From contig CBDCWQ010000018.1 of assembly GCA_965223435.1 (NCBI GenBank), forward strand, positions 620,001-684,000: 64,000 nucleotides of DNA. The letters run 5' to 3'. The notes beneath the pieces are model-generated. The model had not been told where the DNA came from and did not search any database. It saw nothing but the letters and a program-made list of their open reading frames with translations. Source of the stretch: CBDCWQ01 sp965223435 (lineage in GTDB: Bacteria; Myxococcota; Kuafuiibacteriia; Kuafuiibacteriales; Kuafuiibacteriaceae). Positions within the stretch are counted from its first letter, which is position 1. Each line of letters begins with the position of its first letter. A program made the translations under genes and the position numbers. Shown here piece after piece: positions 7,927-18,044 of the stretch.

Positions 7927-10900
7927 GAGTTTATTGAGCGGATTCTTGCGAAATCGGAGATTCATCGGGCTGCACATTGTGCTGAGCACCGCCGCATGCG
8001 GGCCAGATCTTGAACGCGATGCGCCGAGGCAACACGTTCTTGGTGAAACGCGTGCCTCCCTCTCGCCTGGGTGGCACCTTTGGGGTGTGGGGCCTTTCGG
8101 GGGCCGAGAGGTGTTGTCTTCGCTGCCCGCGGACTGCTGTTCGTTGTTTCGTGTGGAGCAGGTTTACGACGCTGCTGAGAATCGCGTGGTTCAGCGATCT
8201 CGTTTGGTTTCGTTTTCGGAGGTGATGGCTGACGACGGAATTTATTGGGTCCATATTCGGCCCGAAGGCGATTCTCGCGCCTTGTCACTTCCGCCGCCGA
8301 CGCTTGCGACAAACTCGGAGGGTGTGGTGTTTCAGGCCGCGACCCGGGTGCGTGCGGGCGACGTCGGTGTGGGTCCGGTGTCTCGTTGGGAAGGAGACGG
8401 CCTGGCGCCGTTGTCTTCGGACGAAGCACTGGAGCCGGGTCTTGCCTATTGGATTGAATCGAGTGATGGGTGTGGGGCGCCTTTGTGGGCCGCTTCCGTG
8501 GACGGCCATCCTCCACGGGGGTGTACGGGGGCTCGGGCGCCCGAATCCTTTGTTGCGTCGGAATCTTCTTTGCCGCCCCAAGCCATCTACGGCTGGCATG
8601 TCGGCCAAGACGTACACCTTCGATGGAGTCCTCCTTCCGGATTCTCTGACGGCCAACCGCTGCCCGTGGGAGTGACGCCCACGTATCGCGTTTATCGCCA
8701 CGACGGTTTTTCGGTAGATCTGGTGGGCACGACGTATCGGGACCGAGTTCCAGAGCTGGGTTTGTCGTACCGTTACCACGTGACCGCGGTCCTTGAAGGC
8801 GAGGATGGAGGTGAGCACGAGTCCGGGCCTTCGGATCGCCTAGAAATCGCTGCGGGGTTTGCAGCAGCGGTGCCGCGACCGGGGGACTTTGAGTCCGCGG
8901 CGGAAGTGACCCCAAGGACACGTTCCGCGTCTCTTCCCGCGCTGGCCTTTTCTCGGGTGGCGGGTGAGGTGTGGACGCATCTCGGTTATTTGGTGCCCGG
9001 AAAGGGCCACGCACCGGACCAAATTCGGGTTGCCCATAGTCGCGCATACGCCAAAAAAGGCAGCTGGCGTGAGGCGACCGCTCCTTTGGTGGTTGCACCC
9101 ACCGCCTATTGGATCACGGACTTTTCGCTCACAGCCCACATGGGCCAAGTCGTCGTCGGGTGGATAGAGACGGCCAACGACGGAAGCGGTAGCCGCATTC
9201 GTGTACTCATCTTGAGCGACGTGGACGCTGTGGTCCGAGCGCAGCATCCCACCGTCGAACGAGAGATGACCTTTGAGGAAGGCGCGGGGCTGAAAGCCGA
9301 TCTCGACATGGCCTTCGACCGATTGGGCCACCACCACCTGATCTGGAGCGAATCAGGCAAGGTATATTACCTCAAGAATTTCGAGGCGAGACGAGATGGA
9401 AACGGAAACTTGTGGAATGTGTTTGATGAGGAGAAGCGGCGCATCAACCAAGAGCTGGTGAAATACACGCGTGCGGTGCCCGCCAAGTGCTCCGACGGGA
9501 GTGAGTGCTGTACCGAAACCAAGGAAATCGTTTATTCACTGGGGATGGAACCGAAGCCAGGCAGCCATTGTCTGGCGGAAAAGAATTGTGACGAAAACTA
9601 TGGTCCCTATCTCGAGCGCATCGAGGAAACCTACGTAGAAGGGCCTTCTCTTTTTGTCGGAAGGGAGAGCATTACGATCGTGGCTCGCCAAACCCGAATG
9701 TTCGACAACCTTGTGCGCCCCAACCCCGCCTGGGTGGGTCTGGGCGAAGCCGCTTGGGGGCCCAGTGTTCCGCCGCCGCGCTGGGAGTCGTGCGGCGCGC
9801 GCGGGTCGCTGTGGTCCTTCGCCGGTACAAAGAGGTTCCGCAAAGGATTTTTGCACGCCCGCCTTCGCGATCAATACGCCTGTGCGTTGCCGATCCCTGT
9901 AGACCGCCCGGAACGCCTCAAGAAAGAGGAACAGTTCGCCCACGTTCAGGATTTCGGTGTGGATCGAGACCGCTACTACACGTACGACGGCCGTCAGGGT
10001 CATCCTCAAGATTGGTATCAGTATACCCACGCGGGATTGTGGCACGAAGATGACAAAATCAAAGTTGCCCAACGGCCTCTCGAAGAAAACGCGTGGCACC
10101 GGCCCGAGCGTGCGCTCCGTCGGGTTCCGCGGCTTGTTCGAGGGCCGGGCGCTCGGGTTGTGGTCGAAGAGATTGAGCAAGAGGTCGAGCGCGGTTTTCG
10201 GTGGGGCGCTTGGCGTCCCGAAGATGTCATCGGCCATGGCGATCGGCACGCGGAGGAGGGATACATCACCATGTCAACGCCTCCACCCATGACCGAGGGT
10301 GCCGAGGCGCTGGCGGCTCGAAACGAGAAGGGCAATGTCGAAGAAACGCGGCTTCGATGGCGGATCTCGACCGTGGCGCGCTTTCCTTGTGAACGTGCCG
10401 GTGAGATCAAAAGGTGTGGCACGAAGCCCAGTCCCGACCTAGGCCCCGTAGGGCCATCGTATGCAAAAGTGTCTCAGGATTTAAGCGATCCCCAAAAGAT
10501 GTTTTTGGTATACGAAAAAGGGCCTTCCAAAAGCCCGCACGACCCGGCCAACAATTCTATTTATTTGGCGCGGTCCTCGGACGGGGGGCTCACGTGGTCG
10601 CACGGCGCTCACCCGGTTGCGAAAGGATACATGCCCGCGTTGAGTTTGGCTCGCGAGGGTGACATGGCCCTTGTTTATTACGCGCCCGATACGACCCATT
10701 CTACCCCAAGCGGGGTGCCTTTGGGCCAAATCATGGTGGCGCGAAGCCATGACCAAGGCACTTCCTTTACCCACGACGTCCTGAACGGGGGCTTTGACGA
10801 ATTCTCCGGTCAAGAGCAACTCTACCCGGCGCAGCCGATCCACTGGACGACCTACGGTGCGGGCCAAGATCGATATGATGGTGTTCCGGCGCTCGCCGCC

Positions 10901-13900
10901 CACGAAGATCTATGGGTGGTTGCTTTTGTAAGACACGCTGAAGAGGCGGGCCAGCGCAACCAGATCATGACCACGAGAGCAAGCCTTCCCAAGCGCGAAG
11001 TCAAACATACGGTGGTCGCCGGGCCTGCTCAGGTGACTCAGAATCAAAGTTTTAAGGCTGAGGTAGCGTGTGTCAACCAGTATCGAATGCTGGCCATGGG
11101 GTGCGAGCTTGAAGGGGCTGCTTTGGCGTACAGTTCCGGCGGTTTGATGCCACTGGGTGCAAGCCTCATCCCGGATGGCCGCCTGAACGGCCAAACAGAG
11201 CTGTGGCTGCCGGGCGTATCCGGTTTGGGGACACCCGAAGAAGTGGTCCACCTCAGTCTCACGAGCCCAAAAGGCGTTTTGGATCAAAGTCCGCTTTTGG
11301 TGGGTTTGGGTGAGGGACAAGGCAACTATTACAAAGCAAAGTTGTTGAGGGATCGCCTGTTCAGCGACACCCGGAGCCTTCAGCGAGAGTACGATGACCA
11401 CGACGCTGAGTCTCAAGACGCTGAGTTTTTGTCTTCGTACGACCGAGTGTGGGCCTATACCCAAGGCATTGCGCTTGCCCAGCTGGCGAAAGAGGGAGAT
11501 CCGAGATCAACATCGCTTGCGAAACGTCTATGTGGCAACGACGTGGCGGTCCGCGAAGCCAAACATGGAGGCGGGCAGGTGATCAAGGGTTGGCATTTTT
11601 CCTGGAACACCCACGATGACACCTGGAAAGATGTTCGTTTGGTGACTGGTGCTGGGGCCTGGGTCGTTCACGGACTGGGGGTGTATCTGTCCTCGGAAGA
11701 AGCCCAAAGCTTGTCCCTTCTCGACCGTGTGTCCCTACAGACGTGTTACTTAGAGGGACTCGAGGGGCTTTTTCAGCATCGTTCGGGCGCCCTTGCCCAA
11801 GATCCGCTTGCGCGTTGGTTGATGACGGCAGGGGTGACGCGAGAAGGACTGAAGTACGCGGAGCGTATGGAAGAGCTCGACCTGACGGACGCCCGCCTGG
11901 GCCTCGAAGATGACCGTCCGGAACCACGAAGTTGGGCCTACTACGACATCCTAGATGTCCTAGGGTACGATGTCTTGAACTACGACCTCAAACCAAAGAT
12001 CACCACTTTTTACCGAGACGAGAACCAAGAGCGTACATTTTTGCAAGACGTGCATCTGGGTCCCGAACACAAGTGGGTGCTTGAAGTACTCGGCAAGGAG
12101 GCCCGAGCCGAAAACGTTGTCACCGAGCACAACCTCGACACCCTGAGTGTCTTAAACCACGCGATCCAACATTGGGACGAAATGCTCGAGGGGCTGCCTA
12201 GTGGCGATTTGACCGGACGCATTCAGCCGCAGAATCTGGTCGAGTGGCGCGATCATCTCCGCACCGCAATTTTTGAACTCTTGTGGGATGAAGCGGAGGG
12301 CCGGGTGGTGACCGGCGGTGAGTTCGACGACAAAGGTGCCTTTCATCCGGCTTCGTTGACGGCCATTGACAATTGCAGCTGGCTTGCGCTTTCGGTCAAC
12401 TACGCGGCGCTGAACGAAGAAGAACGGACGAAGCTTGCTCGATGTCTAGACTACACGGTGCGGCGCTTTACGCGGGAGAAACTGACCCATGCCGGTGGTG
12501 AATACTATGGCGCATTTTACTTTCCCAACAGCTTTAAAGATCCTTACGTGCCGAAGAGCAATCAACAAGAAGATCTTTACCATCTGGAGGCCACGGCGGG
12601 CCTCATTTTGGGTCTGCTGCGCTTCTTTGAAGCGCACCCTGACCCGAGTGCGGCAGAAGCCCGGGCGCTTCGGGGTCACGCCGCCAGGCTGTGGTCCGAT
12701 ATGCAGCGGTTTGTGCATGACGGTGGTGACCACGGTTTTCCGTATTCCACAATCCGCATTCAAGACGTTATGGCACGCCTGCCTTCGGCCACTGCGGCCA
12801 TCTGGTATATCGATGTCTACGACCATTTTGCGTCCCAGGTTTGGCACCTGGACCGACCTCTCGACCCTTATGTTCACGAAGCGGGTGACGTCGACCGTTC
12901 TTATCCGCTGTCGACGGTGCGTGCGCAAACGGAGGCGCTATGGGAGGTCTTCAACCCCGTGGACGAGGGGGCACGAGATCTGAGCGGCGGCCTCGTGGGG
13001 GCGTCCGAGACGGGGCTGTCGTCTTCAACGACGACCTACCTCGAAGACCAAGCGCTGGCCATTGTGGCTGCGGTCAACTACGGCAAACGAGACGCTGCAT
13101 CTTCTTGGGTCAAGGGACTCCTCAGAGCGCTGATTCGAAGCGATGACGGAGCTCGGGTCGAAGTTCCTTATGGCGTCGTTTCGACCACCGCGCAGCCAGC
13201 TGCCCCCTATGTGCAAACCCACACGCAGCTTCTCGCGGCCTACGCGCTCGGATGGTTTGCCAAGGATGAGCCCGACGTCTCCCGACGAGACACACTCATC
13301 GAGGCCATGCGCGCGATCTTGGATTCGACCGTCAGGCACTATCAGAACGCCCAAGGCCTGTTTGTAAGCGGCTCGGGCGAGCCCCCGCCTAGTCCGTGGC
13401 CTTCCGACGCGGACGAGGGGCTGGCCGCGCTTTCGCCTGTGTTTTCGGTTGCGACCATCGAAGACCATGTCATGGCCTACTTCGCCTTTGGTTTGGCGGC
13501 CAAGCTTGACGGCTCGGGTCCTTGGGCCGAACGGGCCAACGACATGGGGGACATTCTCCAAGCGTGGTTTTGGGGTTCTCAAGGCACCGATGACAAAGGG
13601 GGCACATCGGACCTCCCCGTGCGTCGTCTTTTGATGGACGGTGTGCCTCAAGGCCCTGAAGGCGTGTTTGAAGCGTCCGTGTTCTACTTGCTGTTTGCGG
13701 CGGAACACGGTGAAGTGGGCAGAGCAACCCGCGCCTTGGATTTGCTCTCGGGGCTGCGTCCGGCGGTGGACAGCTCCTCTGTGGGCGATCAAGGTTTCTT
13801 CAATGGCGTTGCGCTGACCATCTTAGGCAAACGCGCGGGCGCCGAGTTAGATCCGCGCCTCGAGGAAATCGCCTGGAACGACTATCATGCGACCTTGGGG

Positions 13901-16900
13901 GCTGCGACCCGGGACGGTACTCGGTTGCGGCCGGGTTTTGTTGCCGGCATGCTGATCACCCAGAATCCATGTGGCTTTCTCGGGGTCGAGGCCGAACCCT
14001 TGGTGGGAATCGGTCCGCTGAAGCCGACCACGGATCCGGTGCAACAAGACGAGGTCGTGTTGGGAATGTACACCCAGGCGGTATCGTCGATTCTAGCTGA
14101 AGGCATCCGGCCCTACTCGTTCGACGCGCACATTCGCAGGTTGGCGGCAATCGACTTCGTCACCGAGGCCGTTCAAGAAGCTTGGCCGCTGACCGAGTGG
14201 CTTGGTCGATTTCAAAAGGACAAAAAGCAGCGGGTTCGACGGGTGGTCGCTGACCTTGGGGACTTCTGCGACGCCCGTGTTTCCGGTGTGGCTTCGAGTG
14301 ATTTGACCGGGCATGCGATGGCCTCACGCTTGGGTCAAAGCTGCGAAGCCGTTTCTACAACATTCGCAGAGGCCCTTGTACGGCGGGTGGGAACCCGGTC
14401 GCCCGAAGACTTGATTGCGGTTTTGACCCATCCGAATGACGCGTTCGAACTTTTGACCCTGGTGGGCGATGTGTTTTATGTCGACGAGTTCTCTTTAGAG
14501 CCGGTGCGTGCTTCATCCAACGTGGCGTTTGTCTTGAGCCATGGGCAGCGTTCCCACAATGTGCGACAGCTTCTTCGCTTGATCAACCTCAAGGCTGGGG
14601 GGAATCTCCCGAAGGTCGCGCACCAAGCAGATCTGACGGTGGACGAGATTCAGCGGATGATACGCACCGGGCAGCTTCGGGAGGAGGATTTTGATCGCCT
14701 GGCTCGCGGTCTGTTGCTGGGGGCCGACGATCGTGGTCATTGGTCCTCCCAATTTCATTTTGTGGAACCCGGGAACTGGCCATGGCCTTCGACTCCATCA
14801 CGCTCGGGCGAGGTCTTGGTCGATGTCCACCGGGACCACCTTTCGAAGGGGGTTCGCACCGATGGGCCCTTGGGCGCAGACGCAGCGTATGTTGCCGACG
14901 GGGGTACGTGTCAAGCGCCGACGTCGGTTTCGGTGGCGTCCGCTGAGACTCGAATTGCCGAAGGGTCACATCAACTTGTGTTCCGAGAAGGCGATGGGTG
15001 CCAAGAGGCCGATTGGGGGCTGATGCCGGTTGAACAGTTGTCGAGCGAAGACTGGTCGGTTGTGCATTACGGTGGACTACAGATCCTGTCTTTTGCAGAG
15101 CGCACACGAAGGCTGTCCAAGCTGGTGCCTCTGTTGACGAAGCCCACCGACGATTGGGTCGCCGCGATGACCGCAGCGGGGGCGATTGTGGCTGCTGAGC
15201 TTGTGTTGTCCCCCGAAGGCGCCGTTTTGGACCCCAAGGCGCTTCGCTGGAATCGGCTGCGGCTGTTTCAGCGAGCGCCCGCCAACGACGATCGTTGGCG
15301 CTTCTTGGGTTTGATGTATGGGCTCGACGGCCTCTTGGCGACCGAGATGGACTTTTTCAAAAATCCGATTTGGATGCCCTCGGAAGGCGATCGATGGCGG
15401 CCGACCGGTACCCTTAACGAAACCTCGATCTATGCCGTGGTGCAGCCCAAAGAATTCCAGGAAGTACCTCTACTCGATCCCACGCTGCCCATTTTCCCCC
15501 TGGCCGCCATCGAGCACGAAAGCGAACACGCGTGGCTGGCGATCTATGAACGGATAGCGCCGGTTCCTGTGTTACAGGAATCGGCCGTATCGCCCCAAAC
15601 GTCGGCGCCCAAGGGTTTGAATCCCCCTGGAGACATCGCCGGCGAGTCGCCGCTCGTTGAGGCCTATCCCGAGTGGATCACGAAGCTCTTCCCGCCGGAG
15701 CTTTGGTGGTCGGCGTACTATACAAACTTTATCGAGCCAGGACTCAATGGGGGTGAGGCTGCCCGTGATGGCCGCCGAGACGGTTTCACGGCCGCAAAAA
15801 ACCCTCCTTCGGACCCATCGCCCCCACCCGCTCCGAGTCCCGACACCACTGCGTCTCAGCCAAACGGCGATCAGCAAGGAAGAATTGCACCCCCCAGTGA
15901 TCGTTTTTGGTCACCCGCGTGGATCGGGTCTTACGAATCGCCGCCAGGCCAAGAAAAAAGCGGTGTCCATCCACCGATCATCGTGCTGCCGCTTCACCAG
16001 CGTGACGCGTACTTGCCAGTCCTCGTTCCGTTGACCATTGGGGGCAAGACGCTCTTTTTTGCCCTCGACACCGGATCGGCTGTCTCTCTCATCCAGCCAG
16101 CAGCGCTCGAGAAACTGAATGGCAGGGACTACACAGAAATCGATTGGGGCGAAAAGATATCCTTCCGCGACGGGAGCTCGGTGGAGCCTACCGCCCTGCA
16201 ACTCAAAGAAGTCCATGTCGGTGCCCGATCGTATCCGGCCCTGCCCATGGTGCTTGCAGAGATTCCCGCGGCCGTCGCCGACAAAAAAACTGCGCCGGAC
16301 GGTATTCTGGGCGCTGACTTCTTTTCCCAACATGTCGTAGACATCAACTTCGGAGCTCAAACTGTTCATATTTACCCCAAAGGCGCCGTGGATCGAAAGG
16401 ACATCAACCTGGACGCATCGTCATCGATTCCTTTCGCGCTTCACAACAGCGCCATGTGGACCCGCGCTCGGTTCCAAGATGGCGACTATTTCCCGGCGAT
16501 GCTGGATCTCGGGGCATCGGTTTCGCTGGTCTCGGCCGCGGCGGCCGCAACCAGCGCGGGTGGCGACCAGCGATCGTTGAAAGAAGTCGACGGGTTCAGC
16601 CCTCTTGCTCGCCAGGAGACCGTCTGGGTGGGTGACGTTTCACTTGACCCCAAGTCGATTCTCATTGGCAAGTTTTTGGACCAAGAGAGCATCTGGGCCA
16701 ACGAGACCGGCTGGATGAGGCTGGGACTTTCTTCTCTGGTCGACAACAAACGACTGGTGGTGGACTTTGGTTCGAGAAAAGTCTACGTCAGCGACCTCAC
16801 ATCGACTTTATCGATGGGTGTTCATGTGCCGGAGGCGCTGGCTAAACGATTTCGCCAAAGAATTGGCGAGCATGGTGGGTTTCATCGCGACGCAATTTCG

Positions 16901-17917
16901 ATGGACTTTTCCAAGGCATTAACTCTTTACATCGAACGAAGTAAACAATCCCCTCTTGTCCCCGGCCCAAAAATTGAAGGCCCCACAGTCAATCTTGTTG
17001 TCAAAATTAGCTACGATCTGGACCAGGCCTTCCGCGCGCAGATTTCCCCGGATGGACAACTCGTCAAAGGGCAACTGTCGCAGCACGTGACCGATGCGCT
17101 CGAACTTTGGCTGTTGGAGGGGGCGCCGGAAGAGACCTCTGTTCCAAAAGCTCCAGGCCCCAGAGCCGCGTCCAAACAACTCAGTGCGGCGATACCCAAA
17201 GATCTGGACGCGGTGTTTAGGACTGAAGTCGTCCGCTTGAAAGGAAGTCTCAAGGGCGCATTTTCGGAAGCGGCCGCGGAGGCTGTGGCCATCTACGTAA
17301 AAAAGAGCAAAGAAGGAAATCTTGCATTGGGGCCGCACAGCGACATTGAAAACGAAGACAAAGTTGAGCGGAATTTCGTTCTTCCGGTAGAACTCGACAC
17401 GGAGTTCCGGGAACATGTATTTCAAAACGGAGGGCTGCACAGAAGCGCACTGTCGCAAGAGTTTGTCGCAGCGATTCAACTATGGGTCGACGAAGCTCGC
17501 CACCGAACAAGCCCCGACAAGGAGGCGGCAGCGCCATCGGAAAAGACGTCGGCAGAGCAGTTCAACGTATTGATCCCAATCGATTTGAATACCAAGCTAC
17601 GGGATTACTCGCTCCGTTTGAAAGGGGAACGAAAGAGCGCTCTTAAGGAGGCCGTCGCTGAGGCGATGACGCACTACATTCAGAAAACGGAGGAGAAAGT
17701 ACTGTGGGAACCGGACAAGAAACTGAAGTGGGTCCCGAAAAAAGGCACCGAAGATTCCAAAGTTCAGTTGAATGTAGGACTCCCATCCGGGTTGGTCAAT
17801 GCGTTTAAGCGTGCAGCATTTGCCAACGAAGGTTTGCACCGTGACAGCACGATGAACGCTTTCCAGGTGGCGATCCAGCATTGGATCGACAAGGCCGAAC
17901 AGACCCTTCCAGACTAG
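7925..17917 (+). CDS. Giant secreted lipoprotein 1: FnIII, Asp-box and toroid core with retropepsin-like and RHH-like C-terminus
   Basis: The start at ATG 7925 gives a signal peptide with an RNRR n-region and a lipobox-like STAAC at about residues 22-26, so the 3,330-aa product is probably a lipoprotein. In order: GWH-type module; fibronectin-III-like domain (about 215-308); a sialidase-like region with Asp-box SSDGGLTW (about 880); a helical toroid-like core (about 1170-1800) with WAYTQGIALAQLA, TEHNLDTLSVLNHA, IDNCSWLALSV and YHLEATAGLI; a Pro-rich linker (about 2640); two retropepsin-like halves (DTGS at about 2715, GILGADFF, then DLGAS at about 2861); and six short repeats (about 2963-3330). 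The first 1,800 residues align block by block with giant genes 2 and 3; the C-terminus is unique. A longer frame begins at 7721, but its first 68 residues are not signal-like. Function unknown; cell-surface enzyme or effector is inferred. Confidence 0.85.
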   Translation: MSLLSGFLRNRRFIGLHIVLSTAACGPDLERDAPRQHVLGETRASLSPGWHLWGVGPFGGREVLSSLPADCCSLFRVEQVYDAAENRVVQRSRLVSFSEVMADDGIYWVHIRPEGDSRALSLPPPTLATNSEGVVFQAATRVRAGDVGVGPVSRWEGDGLAPLSSDEALEPGLAYWIESSDGCGAPLWAASVDGHPPRGCTGARAPESFVASESSLPPQAIYGWHVGQDVHLRWSPPSGFSDGQPLPVGVTPTYRVYRHDGFSVDLVGTTYRDRVPELGLSYRYHVTAVLEGEDGGEHESGPSDRLEIAAGFAAAVPRPGDFESAAEVTPRTRSASLPALAFSRVAGEVWTHLGYLVPGKGHAPDQIRVAHSRAYAKKGSWREATAPLVVAPTAYWITDFSLTAHMGQVVVGWIETANDGSGSRIRVLILSDVDAVVRAQHPTVEREMTFEEGAGLKADLDMAFDRLGHHHLIWSESGKVYYLKNFEARRDGNGNLWNVFDEEKRRINQELVKYTRAVPAKCSDGSECCTETKEIVYSLGMEPKPGSHCLAEKNCDENYGPYLERIEETYVEGPSLFVGRESITIVARQTRMFDNLVRPNPAWVGLGEAAWGPSVPPPRWESCGARGSLWSFAGTKRFRKGFLHARLRDQYACALPIPVDRPERLKKEEQFAHVQDFGVDRDRYYTYDGRQGHPQDWYQYTHAGLWHEDDKIKVAQRPLEENAWHRPERALRRVPRLVRGPGARVVVEEIEQEVERGFRWGAWRPEDVIGHGDRHAEEGYITMSTPPPMTEGAEALAARNEKGNVEETRLRWRISTVARFPCERAGEIKRCGTKPSPDLGPVGPSYAKVSQDLSDPQKMFLVYEKGPSKSPHDPANNSIYLARSSDGGLTWSHGAHPVAKGYMPALSLAREGDMALVYYAPDTTHSTPSGVPLGQIMVARSHDQGTSFTHDVLNGGFDEFSGQEQLYPAQPIHWTTYGAGQDRYDGVPALAAHEDLWVVAFVRHAEEAGQRNQIMTTRASLPKREVKHTVVAGPAQVTQNQSFKAEVACVNQYRMLAMGCELEGAALAYSSGGLMPLGASLIPDGRLNGQTELWLPGVSGLGTPEEVVHLSLTSPKGVLDQSPLLVGLGEGQGNYYKAKLLRDRLFSDTRSLQREYDDHDAESQDAEFLSSYDRVWAYTQGIALAQLAKEGDPRSTSLAKRLCGNDVAVREAKHGGGQVIKGWHFSWNTHDDTWKDVRLVTGAGAWVVHGLGVYLSSEEAQSLSLLDRVSLQTCYLEGLEGLFQHRSGALAQDPLARWLMTAGVTREGLKYAERMEELDLTDARLGLEDDRPEPRSWAYYDILDVLGYDVLNYDLKPKITTFYRDENQERTFLQDVHLGPEHKWVLEVLGKEARAENVVTEHNLDTLSVLNHAIQHWDEMLEGLPSGDLTGRIQPQNLVEWRDHLRTAIFELLWDEAEGRVVTGGEFDDKGAFHPASLTAIDNCSWLALSVNYAALNEEERTKLARCLDYTVRRFTREKLTHAGGEYYGAFYFPNSFKDPYVPKSNQQEDLYHLEATAGLILGLLRFFEAHPDPSAAEARALRGHAARLWSDMQRFVHDGGDHGFPYSTIRIQDVMARLPSATAAIWYIDVYDHFASQVWHLDRPLDPYVHEAGDVDRSYPLSTVRAQTEALWEVFNPVDEGARDLSGGLVGASETGLSSSTTTYLEDQALAIVAAVNYGKRDAASSWVKGLLRALIRSDDGARVEVPYGVVSTTAQPAAPYVQTHTQLLAAYALGWFAKDEPDVSRRDTLIEAMRAILDSTVRHYQNAQGLFVSGSGEPPPSPWPSDADEGLAALSPVFSVATIEDHVMAYFAFGLAAKLDGSGPWAERANDMGDILQAWFWGSQGTDDKGGTSDLPVRRLLMDGVPQGPEGVFEASVFYLLFAAEHGEVGRATRALDLLSGLRPAVDSSSVGDQGFFNGVALTILGKRAGAELDPRLEEIAWNDYHATLGAATRDGTRLRPGFVAGMLITQNPCGFLGVEAEPLVGIGPLKPTTDPVQQDEVVLGMYTQAVSSILAEGIRPYSFDAHIRRLAAIDFVTEAVQEAWPLTEWLGRFQKDKKQRVRRVVADLGDFCDARVSGVASSDLTGHAMASRLGQSCEAVSTTFAEALVRRVGTRSPEDLIAVLTHPNDAFELLTLVGDVFYVDEFSLEPVRASSNVAFVLSHGQRSHNVRQLLRLINLKAGGNLPKVAHQADLTVDEIQRMIRTGQLREEDFDRLARGLLLGADDRGHWSSQFHFVEPGNWPWPSTPSRSGEVLVDVHRDHLSKGVRTDGPLGADAAYVADGGTCQAPTSVSVASAETRIAEGSHQLVFREGDGCQEADWGLMPVEQLSSEDWSVVHYGGLQILSFAERTRRLSKLVPLLTKPTDDWVAAMTAAGAIVAAELVLSPEGAVLDPKALRWNRLRLFQRAPANDDRWRFLGLMYGLDGLLATEMDFFKNPIWMPSEGDRWRPTGTLNETSIYAVVQPKEFQEVPLLDPTLPIFPLAAIEHESEHAWLAIYERIAPVPVLQESAVSPQTSAPKGLNPPGDIAGESPLVEAYPEWITKLFPPELWWSAYYTNFIEPGLNGGEAARDGRRDGFTAAKNPPSDPSPPPAPSPDTTASQPNGDQQGRIAPPSDRFWSPAWIGSYESPPGQEKSGVHPPIIVLPLHQRDAYLPVLVPLTIGGKTLFFALDTGSAVSLIQPAALEKLNGRDYTEIDWGEKISFRDGSSVEPTALQLKEVHVGARSYPALPMVLAEIPAAVADKKTAPDGILGADFFSQHVVDINFGAQTVHIYPKGAVDRKDINLDASSSIPFALHNSAMWTRARFQDGDYFPAMLDLGASVSLVSAAAAATSAGGDQRSLKEVDGFSPLARQETVWVGDVSLDPKSILIGKFLDQESIWANETGWMRLGLSSLVDNKRLVVDFGSRKVYVSDLTSTLSMGVHVPEALAKRFRQRIGEHGGFHRDAISMDFSKALTLYIERSKQSPLVPGPKIEGPTVNLVVKISYDLDQAFRAQISPDGQLVKGQLSQHVTDALELWLLEGAPEETSVPKAPGPRAASKQLSAAIPKDLDAVFRTEVVRLKGSLKGAFSEAAAEAVAIYVKKSKEGNLALGPHSDIENEDKVERNFVLPVELDTEFREHVFQNGGLHRSALSQEFVAAIQLWVDEARHRTSPDKEAAAPSEKTSAEQFNVLIPIDLNTKLRDYSLRLKGERKSALKEAVAEAMTHYIQKTEEKVLWEPDKKLKWVPKKGTEDSKVQLNVGLPSGLVNAFKRAAFANEGLHRDSTMNAFQVAIQHWIDKAEQTLPD
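16805..17910 (+). repeat. Six tandem ribbon-helix-helix-like repeats at the C-terminus of giant protein 1
   Basis: Six units of about 45-60 codons begin near 16810, 16987, 17173, 17365, 17560 and 17761. Each has a short strand ending in a Pro (for example VHVPEALAKRF, FVLPVELDTEF, VGLPSGLVNAF), a helix, a GG-LHR or LKG-type turn and a second helix ending in LYI/LWV/HWI. Units 1, 4 and 6 carry GGFHRDA/GGLHRSA/EGLHRDS; units 3 and 5 carry LKGSLKGA/LKGERKSA, so two subtypes interleave. The pattern resembles Arc/CopG ribbon-helix-helix units. The repeat is visible; the fold is inferred. Confidence 0.65.
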
Positions 17918-18044
17918 AGCACATCTCATCGCCTGTTTTGGTGCGTCGATATCCCGGACGCGCGCCAAAAGTCGAGTCAGGAGGTGTTGCAGTCCATCGA
18001 AAGGCAATGCTTGTTGGGGAGCGCTCCGATCGTATTCTGGGCCG

